A stretch of 64,000 nucleotides of DNA from Synaphobranchus kaupii (Eukaryota > Chordata > Actinopteri > Anguilliformes > Synaphobranchidae), in contig CM056380.1 of NCBI GenBank assembly GCA_029718625.1, positions 14,932,786 to 14,996,785 of the forward strand, read 5' to 3'. Below are positions 25,273 through 35,888 of this stretch, in pieces; position 1 is the first letter of the stretch; each line of letters opens with the position of its first letter. Made by a program: the position numbers and the translations under genes. The notes below the pieces were generated by a model. That model was not told the origin of the DNA, ran no database searches, and saw nothing but the letters and a program-made list of their open reading frames with translations.

Positions 25273-25559
25273 ATATATGTCAGCACAAAGTAAAGGATTC
25301 AACGATAGTTTGACTTAAAAAATGATGGTATAAACACTCAAATTAACCCCGATAGACTGTCGTCGTATTTTATTTGCTTTGGGTGCACTGTGGAGTGTTA
25401 AAGTGCGTTTGGTAGTGGATGCTACCGGTTACCATAGAGTTGCGCTAGCACTAACCTTTTAATATGGTTGAGGTTTTTTCCCTTCCACAATTATAGCAGT
25501 TTTGCAGTGTCCTCTAATCTTGGTACTGTACGGAAGCGTATTGCTGCCACACCAGAAAA

Positions 25560-26095
25560 ATAAAAAAAATGATCAGTATCACGTTTTAACGTGAAAAGTT
25601 TATTGTTATAACAAGATGTTTTTCACGTTATAACAAGATATTTTCACGTTATTACGACATACAGACTTATCACATTATAACAAGGAACTTTTTTTGTTAT
25701 AACCATATACTATTTATCACGTTATAACGTGAAACGTTTTATGTTTTATGGCAGGCAGTGTAGTATAATGGTTAAGGAACTGGCCTTGTAACTGAAAGGT
25801 TGCAGGTTCGATTCCCAGGTAGGACACTGCCATTGTACCCTTGAGCAAGGTACTTAACCTGAATTGCTTCAGTATATATCCAGCTGGATAAATGGATAAT
25901 ATGTAAAACATGATTAAAAAAAAAAGTTGTGTAAGTTGCTCTGGATAAGAGCGTCTGCTAAATGCCTATAATGTTTTAACGTGATAACTTACTGTTTTAA
26001 CGTAAAACGTTTCACGTTATAACGTGATAACTTATTGTTTTAACATAAGACATTTCACGTTATAACAAGATAACATATTGTTATAACGTGAAAAT
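25560..26095. repeat. AACGTGATAA-type palindromic repeat block interrupted by a SINE
   Basis: Many short alternating-orientation copies of CACGTTATAACGTGAAA-like sequence occupy 25575-25740 and 25972-26095. A SINE (25750-25971) sits between them and appears to have inserted into the block. Confidence 0.7.
25750..25971 (+). repeat. tRNA-derived SINE, nearly complete
   Basis: The tRNA-like head (GCAGTGTAGTATAATGGTTA, with box-B GGTTCGATTCC) is followed by a linker (TTGAGCAAGGTACTTAACCT), an A-rich spacer, and the tail GTTGCTCTGGATAAGAGCG..GCTAAATGCC. That tail is shared with fish L2 LINEs, which are thought to mobilise such SINEs. Confidence 0.85.
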
Positions 26096-26175
26096 CATGT
26101 TTGAATGAGGAAACGGTGTGCGCAGTGCGAGAACAGAACATTGAGGAATATGGCTCATTTACACGATTTGATTAA

Positions 26176-27362
26176 CGGATAAGTTCACTATTTTGGACCT
26201 TGGACTCTATTTGCAGTCTGTCTTCCATGAACCTGACACATTGAGTCCATATTTTCGCTGATCGGTCCAGTATTGAGCTCGCTACAGATTTCCTGTAGGC
26301 TCTCACTGGGCTACAATAGAAGTCAACGGGGCAATTGTAAATGTTATGGAAAAACAACGATAAATGTGCTTTCATGTACGATAAATGAGACGAGAAGCTC
26401 AGGGTGTATTGTTACCGGTCTCAGTATGCTCTCCTGTGAAATGTATCTCAATCCGAACATTTTTACGTGCTTGGCATGGCTTGGACGTAAGCATTTCTCT
26501 GTTGCCTGTTTTCGCTGCTCCCGCGGAGTACTATTTGTCGGGGGTGGGGGAGCGGGAAGGTGTGCCGGCCGTTTACGAAACTATCTAGGTGAGCAGTCTG
26601 CGTTTGTTTACCTGCAGCAACGTAGGCTACAATTTGCACAAAAAAACTTGGATGATGGATTACTATAATGATTACGAAGACGAAGAATTCGATTTTGACT
26701 TTGACGTTACTGGCTACAGATTTGAGCCAGAATACACGGACACGGAACTACAAGAGATGGATGATAAGAGAGCAAGAGAAGAGAGAGAGGCTGACGTTGC
26801 GCAGGTAATGTTATCCGAAGTCGCTGCCGAGGCTAGACCAAGAATTTCGGGGGACTTTTGGTGTTCTTGCAAGAGGTGCAAATGATGATTACAAACACTG
26901 TGTTACAAATAGTTCTGCTGTAGGCTACTAGCTAGTAAACTCCAACGGGAGGTCAGGATTTGTGATCAACTGCTTTTCAAGCGGCCCGTCCCTCTCTACA
27001 ACGTAGCTAGACTGCGGACGTTTACAGTGCGAGGATTGTGCGGTCGGAGAAATAGTTCTGTTTCAAATGGAACTGTTGTTTCAACGTTCGGTTTGCGTTT
27101 GCGATAGCCTACATTTCACAGGAGAGCATACTGAGACCATAAGAATACACACTGAGCTATAAAAGCACATTTATCGTTGTTTTTCCATAACATTTACAAT
27201 TGCCCTGTTGACTTCTATTGTAGCCCATGCAGTGAGAGCCTACAGGAAATCTGTAGCGAGCTCAATACTGGACCGATCAGCGAAAATATGGACTCAATGT
27301 GTCAGGGTCATGGAAGACAGACCGCAAATAGGGTCCAAGGTCCAAAATAGCGAACTTATCCT
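26176..27362. mobile_element. TTAA-flanked foldback element (Kolobok or piggyBac type)
   Basis: Inverted arms of nearly 290 bp (26176-26457 and about 27080-27362) end in GGATAAGTTCACTATTTTGG. Each end is bordered by TTAA (26172-26175, 27363-27366), the target duplication of Kolobok and piggyBac elements. The arms are close to identical, suggesting a fairly young copy. The unique centre carries the acidic ORF at 26655-26885. Confidence 0.75.
26655..26885 (+). CDS. Small acidic ORF ending in a WC-x-C-xx-C motif (P2X7-tail-like)
   Basis: A 76-residue frame inside the TTAA-flanked foldback. It starts MMDYYNDYEDEEFDFDFD, continues with YRFEPEYTDTELQEMDD and a charged RAREEREAD segment, and ends DFWCSCKRCK. 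A Trp-Cys-x-Cys-xx-Cys start preceded by an acidic leader recalls the cysteine-rich P2X7 C-terminal-like domain found in many fish repeat-associated proteins. If so, the frame is cut off just after the first cysteines. The reading frame opens upstream, but the ATG pair at 26652-26657 directly precedes the acidic region. No transposase is nearby. Confidence 0.45.
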   Translation: MDYYNDYEDEEFDFDFDVTGYRFEPEYTDTELQEMDDKRAREEREADVAQVMLSEVAAEARPRISGDFWCSCKRCK

Positions 27363-27499
27363 TTAAGTTCTACTTCATGCTTGGGTTGAGACATGGTGAG
27401 ATTCTGCTGTTATTGAGCACGGTGGATGATATTGTGATAAGTATGCGTACACTAAGAAGGATGTTAAAATGCATGGGACTGTACAGAAGGAAGAATGAG

Positions 27500-29783
27500 T
27501 CTGACCCTCTGGAGGAGCAGCAGTTGTAGCCGAAACGGACCAGTGTACATGGACCACTGGTCACTATCACTAGGGGCGCTAGAGAGCAACACACTAGTGT
27601 ACAGGGACCACTCCCAGTGGTCCGCGAGTGGTCCATGTATAGAACTACCGGTCCGTGGACCAGTAATCTACATTTTATATAGCTTTTCATTTTCCAGAGA
27701 AAATTGTTACACTCTCCGTTCCTCCCAGTCCCTGTCCCCATTTGTGCTCCTTGTTTTACCCTTTTCCTCACGTTTTTTTGTTTTGTTTTCATGTTTCCTG
27801 TTTGTCTTCCTCGTGCTGCAGGCTAGGCGTGGTTTCCCCTCTTTGTGTCACCAATTCCCTCTCGCATTTCCTCCGCCTATCACATTCCTTTCCCCCGCTG
27901 GCATTCCTCACGCTCTCCTCTCTGTTATCACTCTCGCATACATTCTCACGCTGCACGCATTCATTAGCTCATTAACTCTCATATATATTCTTCCGGTCTT
28001 CGTTGTCTTGTGCCAGTTTGTTAAGTCTTGTTGTTGGAAAAACTCTTGTCTTGTCTGAGTCTCGTATCTAGAATCTTAGCCTTGCTCCTTAACTCTCCCT
28101 ATACTTCTGGAGTTGTTGAACGAAGTAATAAATTATTGGAATTATTAGATTTCTGTCTCAGAGTCGTGCATTTGAGTCCAGTCCCTTCTCGGATCCTTAA
28201 CAAAAATCTCAAAGTGCTTTACAAAGGCAAACACTGCAAACAGAGAGAGACAGAGAAATGGACAGAGCACATCAAATTGCTAAAAAAATAAATAAATAAA
28301 TAAATAAAGCCTATTGCAATTATTAACAGACAGCGGATAGAGAAGGATTTTCAACTTGGTACATTCTGTGCGCGAGTGGTCTGCGTGTATACAGACATTT
28401 TAGTATCTAGCATCTTAGCTACTTTAGCAAATGACTAATGAATAGCCTAGAGCAATAAATGCATAGACAAATAAAGTAAAGCAAAAATAAGCAAATAGGC
28501 TATGTATCATTACATGTGAAATAGCCTAAATAAACAGGCTCTTTGTTCGGGGCTGGACCATCTTGTGTGCTCGTCTTGTGTTTGCTTGTGAGCTGGGTTT
28601 CCCGTGTTTGGTCTCGTCATGTTCCGTCTCGCCATGTTCCGTCTTGTACCCTCTCGTTATGTACCTCCATAGTCTTGTCTTGTTTCATAGTTTAGTCTTG
28701 TTTCATAGTTTAGGTTTTCGTTCCCTCCAGGCTCCCTCGTTCCCCCCTGAATCCCTCTTCACCCTACAAGCTGAGTTCCTGAACCCCAGGCTGAGCGCCT
28801 GAGCCCCTGGCTGCGCGCTTGGCCCAGACCGTGGGCCCCCGCGCTATCCACGGAAACCCTGCACCTTTTCCCGACCCCACGGCTGGAGTGCCGTCCTCGT
28901 TCCTGACCCCCCGGCCTGAGTGCCCGTCCCTGCCTAGCCTGGTTCCTGACCCCCCGGCCTGAGTGCCCGTTCCTGCCTAGCCTGGTTCCTGATCCCCCGG
29001 CCTGAGTGCCCGTCCCTGCCTAGCCTGGTTCCTGACCCCCCGGCCTGAGTGCCCGTCCCTGCCTAGCCTGGTTCCTGATCCCCCGGCCTGAGTGCCCGTC
29101 CCTGCCTAGCCTGGTTCCTGACCCCCTGGCCTGAGTGCCCGTCCCTGCCTAGCCTGGTTCCTGATCCCCCGGCCTGAGTGCCCGTCCCTGCCTAGCCTGG
29201 TTCCTGATCCCCCGGCCTGAGTGCCCGTCCCTGCCTAGCCTGGTTCCTGACCCTCCATAGTTCCTGACCCCTCCTTAGTCACAGACACCTCCTTAGTCAC
29301 AGACCCCTCTATGCGCCAAGAAAAATAGACCCAACGCCGAAAGTATCGCAAGCGAAGCGCACTTGGAAATGGCGCTTCGCAGCGCGCTCTGCTGGTATGT
29401 TCTTTCTGTTTGGTTACAATGGACACCGAATAGGCCCTGAAGAGGACGTGGCGCTCTCCCTCCTGTGTAGCAGTGATTGTCTAGCCGTTGCTGCACGGCG
29501 GAATTGAATTAGAATTGGGATAAAAATGGCTACTAAATTGGGATAAAAATGGGAAAAAAATCTGAAATAAATTTATAAAAAAATAAATGAAAAGCGCTAT
29601 ATAGAATGTATTACTCGTCCACGAACCACTCGCGGACCACTCGGAGTGGTCCGTTGCTCTCTAGCGCCTCTACTGGTTGTAACCAGTATATAGAATGTAT
29701 TACTGGTCCACGGACCAGTAGGTCTGTCCACAGACTACTCTGTACACTGGTCCGTTTAGAAGGACGACTCTGCTGGAGGCAGT
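27500..29783. mobile_element. Inverted-repeat element with GGTCC(N)GGACC-rich 200-bp ends
   Basis: Left (27500-27695) and right (29583-29783) arms are inverted copies sharing AAACGGACCAGTGTACA, GGCGCTAGAGAGCAAC, AGTGGTCCGCGAGTGGT and GGTCCGTGGACCAGTAAT. The ends resemble CTCTGGAGGAGCAGCAG and CTGCTGGAGGCAGTC. The interior is pyrimidine-rich with a 43-bp minisatellite and no transposase. Class unknown. Confidence 0.65.
28898..29260. repeat. 43-bp minisatellite, about 8 copies
   Basis: The unit contains GGTTCCTGACCCCCCGGCC then TGAGTGCCCGTCCCTGCCTA. Starts at 28941, 28984, 29027 and so on show the 43-bp period. Copies differ mostly at a C/T after TGA. It lies inside the inverted-repeat element. 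Confidence 0.92.
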
Positions 29784-29789
29784 CTATAT

Positions 29790-30540
29790 TGATGAGACCA
29801 GGTGCCAAGTGACAAGTGACAGTGGTCTTAAGGAAATAAATAATGCACATTTTGTACTGCAGTTATTAGTTGGGCTGCTGTATAACGCTGCTTCTTCCCC
29901 GTCTGTAAAATGAGATCTCCACCATGGGACATGAGAGACTGAGAAATCTAACTGGGCCACTAGAGGGCGCCAAATACATGGGAGTGACAGTGGTCTTAGG
30001 GAAAGAAATAATGCACATTTTGTACAGCAGTTATTAGTTGGGCTGCTTACAGAAATAATGCTTACAGCAGCCCAAGTATTGTTCTTACTCATACTCATTA
30101 TTATTATTATTATTATTAGTTGAGCTGCTGTAAGCAGTAGCCTGCGTGGTGTTTTTGCCTACTAATCATATAATAGTTAAAGCGCATCTCTGGGAAGCCA
30201 ATCCGTTTTCATTACAAACGATTGCTAGATCTCCATCATGGGACACGAGAGACTGAGAAATCTAACTGGGCCACTAGAGGGCGCCAAATACATGGGAGTG
30301 ACAGTGGTCTTCGGGAAAGAAATAATGCACATTTTGTACAGCAGTTATTAGTTTGGCTGCTGTAAGCAGCCCAAGTATTGTTCTTACTCATACTTCATAT
30401 TATTATTATTATTAGTTGGGCTGCTGTAACAGTAGCCTACGTGGCGTCTTTGCCTATTAATCATATAATAGTTAAAGTGCATCTCTGGGAAGCCAATCCG
30501 TTTTCATTACAAACGATTGCTAGCTCGAGTGATGCACTGA
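29790..30540. repeat. Direct repeat with about 317-bp period, 2+ copies
   Basis: GATCTCCACCATGGGACA at 29911 recurs as GATCTCCATCATGGGACA at about 30228. Both units continue with CTAGAGGGCGCCAAATACA, AATGCACATTTTGTACAG and GTTGGGCTGCTG. The end of a further partial unit precedes the first. No ORF. Confidence 0.8.
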
Positions 30541-31044
30541 ATGTTGGTATTAATATCATAGCCTAGTGCTAGAAAAAACCGACTCGGCTATATGACCGTG
30601 TTTTAGCACTCTTCTGTGCATTGTAACGTTGCCCTAATAGCTGTAGCTATAGCCTATACTGCTTTAATGTGAAAGCATTCATGCCAGCACCGGACGTAGG
30701 CCAATTGAGAAACATTTCCCTGCATGCGTGAAACAAATTCAATAGGAAAATGAGTGAGGAAAAACAACCCTTAAAGTGATCCATCCATATCTACTGCATA
30801 TCTGGCAGCTGAGTGATGGTTTGAGGCTTTTCTGCACCAGGCCACTTATGAGTTAACGTTATGATTTAGAAATGGTTAAGTTTATATCTGTATATAGCAG
30901 TTATCTATGGAGGATTAATCGGCCCAAAATGAAAATGAAAATTGAGGATTATTCAGCCCAAAATTAAAATGAAAATTTAAAACTTCATTTTCATTTTCGA
31001 TTTCGTTTTCATTTTCAAACTGTATCTATGTAAATGAGGGGGTA

Positions 31045-31530
31045 TGGTCCTCCTATCAATCAAAGCAAGCAGAAGTGGTGTTGGTGGACCAGTAGGGGGC
31101 AATCTTCCCTCTGGTCAAATAAATCCCAATGCCCCAGTGCGGTGATGGGGACACTGCGCTGTAGGAGATGCCGTCTTTCGGATGAGACGTTAAACCGAGG
31201 TCCTGACTCACTGTGGTCATTAAAGATCCCATGACACTTATCGCAAAGAGTAGGGGTTTCCCCAGTGTCCTGGCTAAATTCCCAACCTGGCTCTTTCAAT
31301 ATGCCACCTAATCATACCCCAGTTTAAATTGGCTAATAATCATTCTCTCCCTCTGCACCTCAGCTGATTTGTGGTGAGCATTCTGGCGCAAAATGGCTGC
31401 CGCTGCATCACCCAGGTGGGTGCTACACATTGGTGGTGTTAGCGGTGAGTTTCCCCTCATCACTGTAAGCGCTTTGAGTATTTGAGTATAGAAAGGCGCT
31501 ATATAAATGCAAGGTATTATTATTATTTCA
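31045..31530 (+). repeat. Interspersed fish retroposon with ATT tail
   Basis: Contains the widespread fish repeat body (CGTCTTTCGGATGAGACG, TTAAACCGAGGTCCTGACT, GATCCCATGACACTTATCG). It ends at AAAGGCGCTATATAAATGC followed by ATTATTATT, a retroposon 3' end. Family name not verified. Confidence 0.7.
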
Positions 31531-32039
31531 AGCAGGGTGGGCCTCATACAGGTTTAGTGCAGTAGCACTTAATGAACACTAGGGGGAGCATAGCATAGGG
31601 ATGGGTAACAGTCTATGCTTGATACTATGCTCTCAGGGCACTCGCAAGTTTTAATGGATGAAATGATGAAGAATCTGAGCAGTGTTATAAAGTATTCTTG
31701 TTTTATGAAAGAAACGGAGCTAGCTAGCCAGCGCTACGCTGTGTAGGCTATAGGTCAAACCTGTGAGGTGGAAAATCCACGTTCAGAAAGTGAAAGTCCT
31801 CCCCAATCATTTGTTCCAATTACCTGGATTTGCTAATTATCACAATTCTTCAGCCAAGAGGTAGGAGCTAACTATAGGCCATGTAGCAACCTCAAAAGCG
31901 TTATAACCTCTGTGGATTGATGGCACTGCCTTTGTGTCTGGAAGGGAAACGTTATGGTTCAAACCTTGTCTGTTGTCTTTATTTCACTTGCATTTCTGTG
32001 ATCTCATCTTCTTCTGTCCACTGCATCACCCTCAAACAC

Positions 32040-32260
32040 CCCAAGGCCACTGTGGCATAACGGTAGAGTCTTGGTCTCTGGAAGATGAGCTTGAGAGTTC
32101 AAACATCATTCTTTATCTTTATTCCTCATGTTTTCATGATCTCAGCTTCTTCACTCCACAGCAGAGCTCACTGAACAGCTAAGGAGACTTTGGCACAACG
32201 GTATTGTCTTTGTCTGTGGACGCAGCACATCAGGGTTCAAACCTCACTCTTCACCTACAT
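32040..32260 (+). repeat. Two diverged tRNA-like segments
   Basis: CACTGTGGCATAACGGTAGAG..GAGAGTTCAAACATC near 32047-32107 and ACTTTGGCACAACGGTA..AGGGTTCAAACCTC near 32187-32245 resemble paired box A and box B of tRNA-derived repeats. Cloverleaf folding is not convincing, so they are not called tRNA genes. Confidence 0.4.
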
Positions 32261-32504
32261 TTCTGTGGTCTCATTTTCTGTCCAATGCTGCACCCTCCCA
32301 AACGCTAACATGACGGTAGCGAGAATTCAGTTAAATTCAATAAACTTTAATTGTCCCTGTAGGGCAATTGAAATGGCAGGCAAAAGCACATAAGTACATA
32401 AAAGTATAAAAAACAACAGAAGGCCCCTTTGAATGCTCTTTCTCCTCTCTTTTTGCATCTTCATGAATTCACTGCAAGAAAGTCCAACAAAAAAGTGTAA
32501 GTTG

Positions 32505-33091
32505 CAGTGGCTCCAAGAAATGGTTCTGGGTTAGCAATGCCAAGGTCTGGGGTTCAAGCCCCATTCAAGTTTGCACAGTTTTTGTCCATTGTGCCATTTA
32601 AGTTTGTAGAAAAATAAAACACAAATGCAAAGGATTCCGTGGCGCAGGAGGTTGGACGGCTCTTCACGAGGGTAGAGGGTGCTGGTTCGATTCCCCGAGC
32701 GCCGCACCTGAGCAATGTTGGTGGGGGGTTGCACAGCTTTTGTCCTTTGTGCCTTTGTGTCATTGTGCCATTTAAGTTTGTAGAAAATCAAAACGCAAAT
32801 GTGAAGGACTCCGTGGTGCAGGAGGTTGGATGGCACTTCACGAGGGTAGAGGTTGCTGGTTCGATTCCCCGAGCGCCGCACCTGAGCAATGTTAGTCGGG
32901 GAATTGCACAGCGTTTGTCCTTTGTGCCTTTGTGCCTTTGTGCCTTTGTGCCATTGTGCCATTGTGCCATTTAAGTTTGTAGAAAATCAAAACACAAATG
33001 CGAAGGACTCCGTGGTGCAGGAGGTTGGACGGCACTTCACGAGGGTAGAGGTTGCTGGTTCGATTCCCCAAGTGCCACACCTGAGCAATGT
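32505..33091 (+). repeat. Tandem tRNA-like repeat, three main units
   Basis: Units begin GGACTCCGTGGTGCAGGAGG at about 32632, 32806 and 33005. Each has a box-B-like GCTGGTTCGATTCCCC and then a body ending AAGTTTGTAGAAAATCAAA. Unit length varies (174 and 199 bp) because of internal GTGCCTTT and GTGCCATT repeats. A related body precedes the first unit. It looks like a tRNA-derived SINE that has become tandem. Confidence 0.75.
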
Positions 33092-33216
33092 CGGTGGTCC
33101 CCAAGGGCGGGGGAGTCGGTGGTCCCCAAGGGCGGGGGAGTCGGTGGTCCCCAAGGGCGGTGGAGTCGGTGGTCCCCAAGGGCGGTGGAGTCGGTGGTCC
33201 CCAAGGGAGGGGGAGT
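33092..33216. repeat. 25-bp minisatellite, 5 copies
   Basis: The unit CGGTGGTCCCCAAGGGCGGG plus GGAGT repeats at 33092, 33117, 33142, 33167 and 33192 with only G/T and A/G changes. Confidence 0.95.
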
Positions 33217-33221
33217 TGCCG

Positions 33222-33332
33222 CCAATTGCTGCTCCCTCAGGGCACCGGCCATACTCGGATCTGGCAGGACCGGGGATCGAACCCCAGATCATCGGGGCGC
33301 AACCTTAGACCGCTGCACCACCGCGGCGCCAA
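33222..33332 (-). repeat. tRNA-derived SINE head
   Basis: The minus strand reads GGCGCCGCGGTGGTGCAGCG, then GTTGCGCCCCGATG and GGGGTTCGATCCCCGG: box A and box B spaced as in tRNA-derived SINEs. It adjoins the minisatellite and the tRNA-like tandem repeats, from which it differs in sequence. Confidence 0.7.
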
Positions 33333-33897
33333 GGACCTTCCTGATGACGTGCAGAACTAAACATGACAAAGACCAGCTCATCGAGCAGATGAAGACTTGC
33401 CGTGGATATCGCTGAATCGCTGCGCGTTTATTGGATTAATAAATGATTTAGTGTACGGGCCTGAGCGACAGTGGAGAGGCGGCTGAAGGAGATTTGATGT
33501 GTCAGGTATAGCTGTTGTGCCAGGGCACAGAGACAGCACTGAGCGCCGCGCGTCCTCATTAGCTGGTCTCTCTGCCGCCGCTGCATCCATTGCCCTGGAT
33601 GTCCCCTATGGCTACTAACAAATTGGTGACAGCTATCTGACCCACAGCAAATGGCTACACTGGCCGCTATCGGGTGCTGCCCATGACAGGTGGTACAGCG
33701 GGCCTAATTGCACTGATTACTTGGGTTACTTTGCCTCAAGGGCATAACAGAAGCTTCAGGTTTCACGGGAATTAAACGCAGACAAACCGTTCCTCCGCCA
33801 TCACCGAAAACTAAAATCGTACCATTGGCGGAACTTCACCTTCCCACGCCCTTTTCCTGTCACAAATGTCAGACGTTAATAAGTTTATTACGGAGTA

Positions 33898-34203
33898 AAG
33901 GAAAGAAAAACAAGCCAACACTGCCTGGCGCAACTCGAGCCGGCTAAAGGAAGGACGTGTTCGCGGGTTTCCATGTCAACGGCGTAATGAGGGGCCCCCG
34001 CTCAGCGACGACTTTCATTCTCCTGGTTTGGCGTAGCAGGTGCGCCCGCGAGGAAAGAAAAACAAGCCAACACTGCCTGGCGCAACTCGAGCCGGCTAAA
34101 GGAAGGACGTGTTCGCGGGTTTCCATGTCAACGGCGTAATGAGGGGCCCCCGCTCAGCGACGACTTTCATTCTCCTGGTTTGGCGTAGCAGGTGCGCCCG
34201 CGA
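33898..34203. repeat. Direct 152-bp duplication
   Basis: Two adjacent essentially identical copies (33898-34050 and 34051-34203) of a GC-rich segment starting AGGAAAGAAAAACAAGCC and ending GTAGCAGGTGCGCCCGCG. Such exact copies suggest a recent duplication or an assembly duplication. Confidence 0.92.
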
Positions 34204-34606
34204 GGAGCTGAGAGCAGGGCCGAAACAGCGCTGCTGCTGTCAACCGCCCTTCTTCATCAGAGTCGCACAGTTGCCATAGAAGCCAAGGGGAAGCGCAGTG
34301 GAAACAGTACAACGAACAGCCGCATCTCATTATTTTAAAAAAGGAATGTCAGTCTCGCCGAAGGATTTGTCTGTTTTGCCGCCCTTATTTTATTTATTTA
34401 TTTATTGCAGAATTTCATATGAATGTCGACTGTGGCAATTATATTAGGACGAAAGCTGGTGATGCAAGACAGAATGTTCCAGATCTGCAGTGAAACAGAA
34501 GTTCTGGGCTTGTGTTTTTGGATTTACCTCTATGTCTCTATGTGAACTCATTCTGTCTGACCGGTAACTGGAATCCATAATAACCTACTGTACTCCAGAG
34601 TCCCAC

Positions 34607-35106
34607 NNNNNNNNNNNNNNNNNNNNNNNNNNNNNNNNNNNNNNNNNNNNNNNNNNNNNNNNNNNNNNNNNNNNNNNNNNNNNNNNNNNNNNNNNNNNNN
34701 NNNNNNNNNNNNNNNNNNNNNNNNNNNNNNNNNNNNNNNNNNNNNNNNNNNNNNNNNNNNNNNNNNNNNNNNNNNNNNNNNNNNNNNNNNNNNNNNNNNN
34801 NNNNNNNNNNNNNNNNNNNNNNNNNNNNNNNNNNNNNNNNNNNNNNNNNNNNNNNNNNNNNNNNNNNNNNNNNNNNNNNNNNNNNNNNNNNNNNNNNNNN
34901 NNNNNNNNNNNNNNNNNNNNNNNNNNNNNNNNNNNNNNNNNNNNNNNNNNNNNNNNNNNNNNNNNNNNNNNNNNNNNNNNNNNNNNNNNNNNNNNNNNNN
35001 NNNNNNNNNNNNNNNNNNNNNNNNNNNNNNNNNNNNNNNNNNNNNNNNNNNNNNNNNNNNNNNNNNNNNNNNNNNNNNNNNNNNNNNNNNNNNNNNNNNN
35101 NNNNNN
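34607..35106. other. Assembly gap of 500 N
   Basis: Exactly 500 N, a common placeholder for a gap of unknown size. It directly borders a 51-bp satellite, so unresolved satellite copies probably lie in it. Confidence 0.99.
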
Positions 35107-35888
35107 GTAAGATAGCAAAGACACCTGCGTTTGGGTTAGCTCCGCTTAATGCCGGGTGTAAGATAGCAAAGACACCTGCGTTTGGGTTAGCGCCGCTTAA
35201 TGCCGGGTGTAAGATAGCAAAGACACCTGCGTTTGGGTTAGCGCCGCTTAATGCCGGGTGTAAGATAGCAAAGACACCTGCGTTTGGGTTAGCTCCGCTT
35301 AATGCCGGGTGTAAGATAGCAAAGACACCTGCGTTTGGGTTAGCTCCGCTTAATGCCGGGTGTAAGATAGCAAAGACACCTGCGTTTGGGTTAGCTCCGC
35401 TTAATGCCGGGTGTAAGATAGCAAAGACTCCTGCGTTTGGGTTAGCTCCGCTTAATGCCGGGTGTAAGATAGCAAAGACTCCTGCGTTTGGGTTAGCTCC
35501 GCTTAATGCCGGGTGTAAGATAGCAAAGACTCCTGCGTTTGGGTTAGCTCCGCTTAATGCCGGGTGTAAGATAGCAAAGACACCTGCGTTTGGGTTAGCT
35601 CCGCTTAATGCCGGGTGTAAGATAGCAAAGACACCTGCGTTTGGGTTAGCTCCGCTTAATGCCGGGTGTAAGATAGCAAAGACACCTGCGTTTGGGTTAG
35701 CGCCGCTTAATGCCGGGTGTAAGATAGCAAAGACACCTGCGTTTGGGTTAGCTCCGCTTAATGCCGGGTGTAAGATAGCAAAGACACCTGCGTTTGGGTT
35801 AGCTCCGCTTAATGCCGGGTGTAAGATAGCAAAGACTCCTGCGTTTGGGTTAGCGCCGCTTAATGCCGGGTGTAAGATAGGGCCCCTG
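35107..35888. repeat. 51-bp satellite array, 15 copies, ending in a transposon terminus
   Basis: The monomer GTAAGATAGCAAAGACACCT then GCGTTTGGGTTAGCTCCGCT then TAATGCCGGGT repeats every 51 bp from 35107 to 35871, with variation at CACCT/CTCCT and GCTCC/GCGCC. The array ends GTAAGATAGGGCCCC, the terminus of the element at 44610-46537, which holds one such 51-bp unit. The array continues into the gap. Confidence 0.95.

Noticed and set aside
27495..28058. 187-codon plus-strand frame, Ser/Leu/Phe-rich
   Set aside because: It begins in the inverted terminal repeat of the element at 27500-29783 and continues in pyrimidine-rich sequence; no domain recognised.
32047..33335. Possible functional tRNA genes
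   Set aside because: Box A and box B are present but acceptor and anticodon stems do not pair well, and the units repeat with extra body sequence, as in SINEs.
32531..33415. Overlapping frames of 90-143 codons with KAQRHKGTKAQ or GGPQGRGSRWSP repeats
   Set aside because: Translations of the tRNA-like tandem repeats and the 25-bp minisatellite.
34585..35124. 179-codon frame of X residues
   Set aside because: Product of the run of N; not sequence.
35107..35888. CRISPR array
   Set aside because: The units are head-to-tail copies with no distinct spacers, in a vertebrate nuclear genome; the array is satellite DNA.
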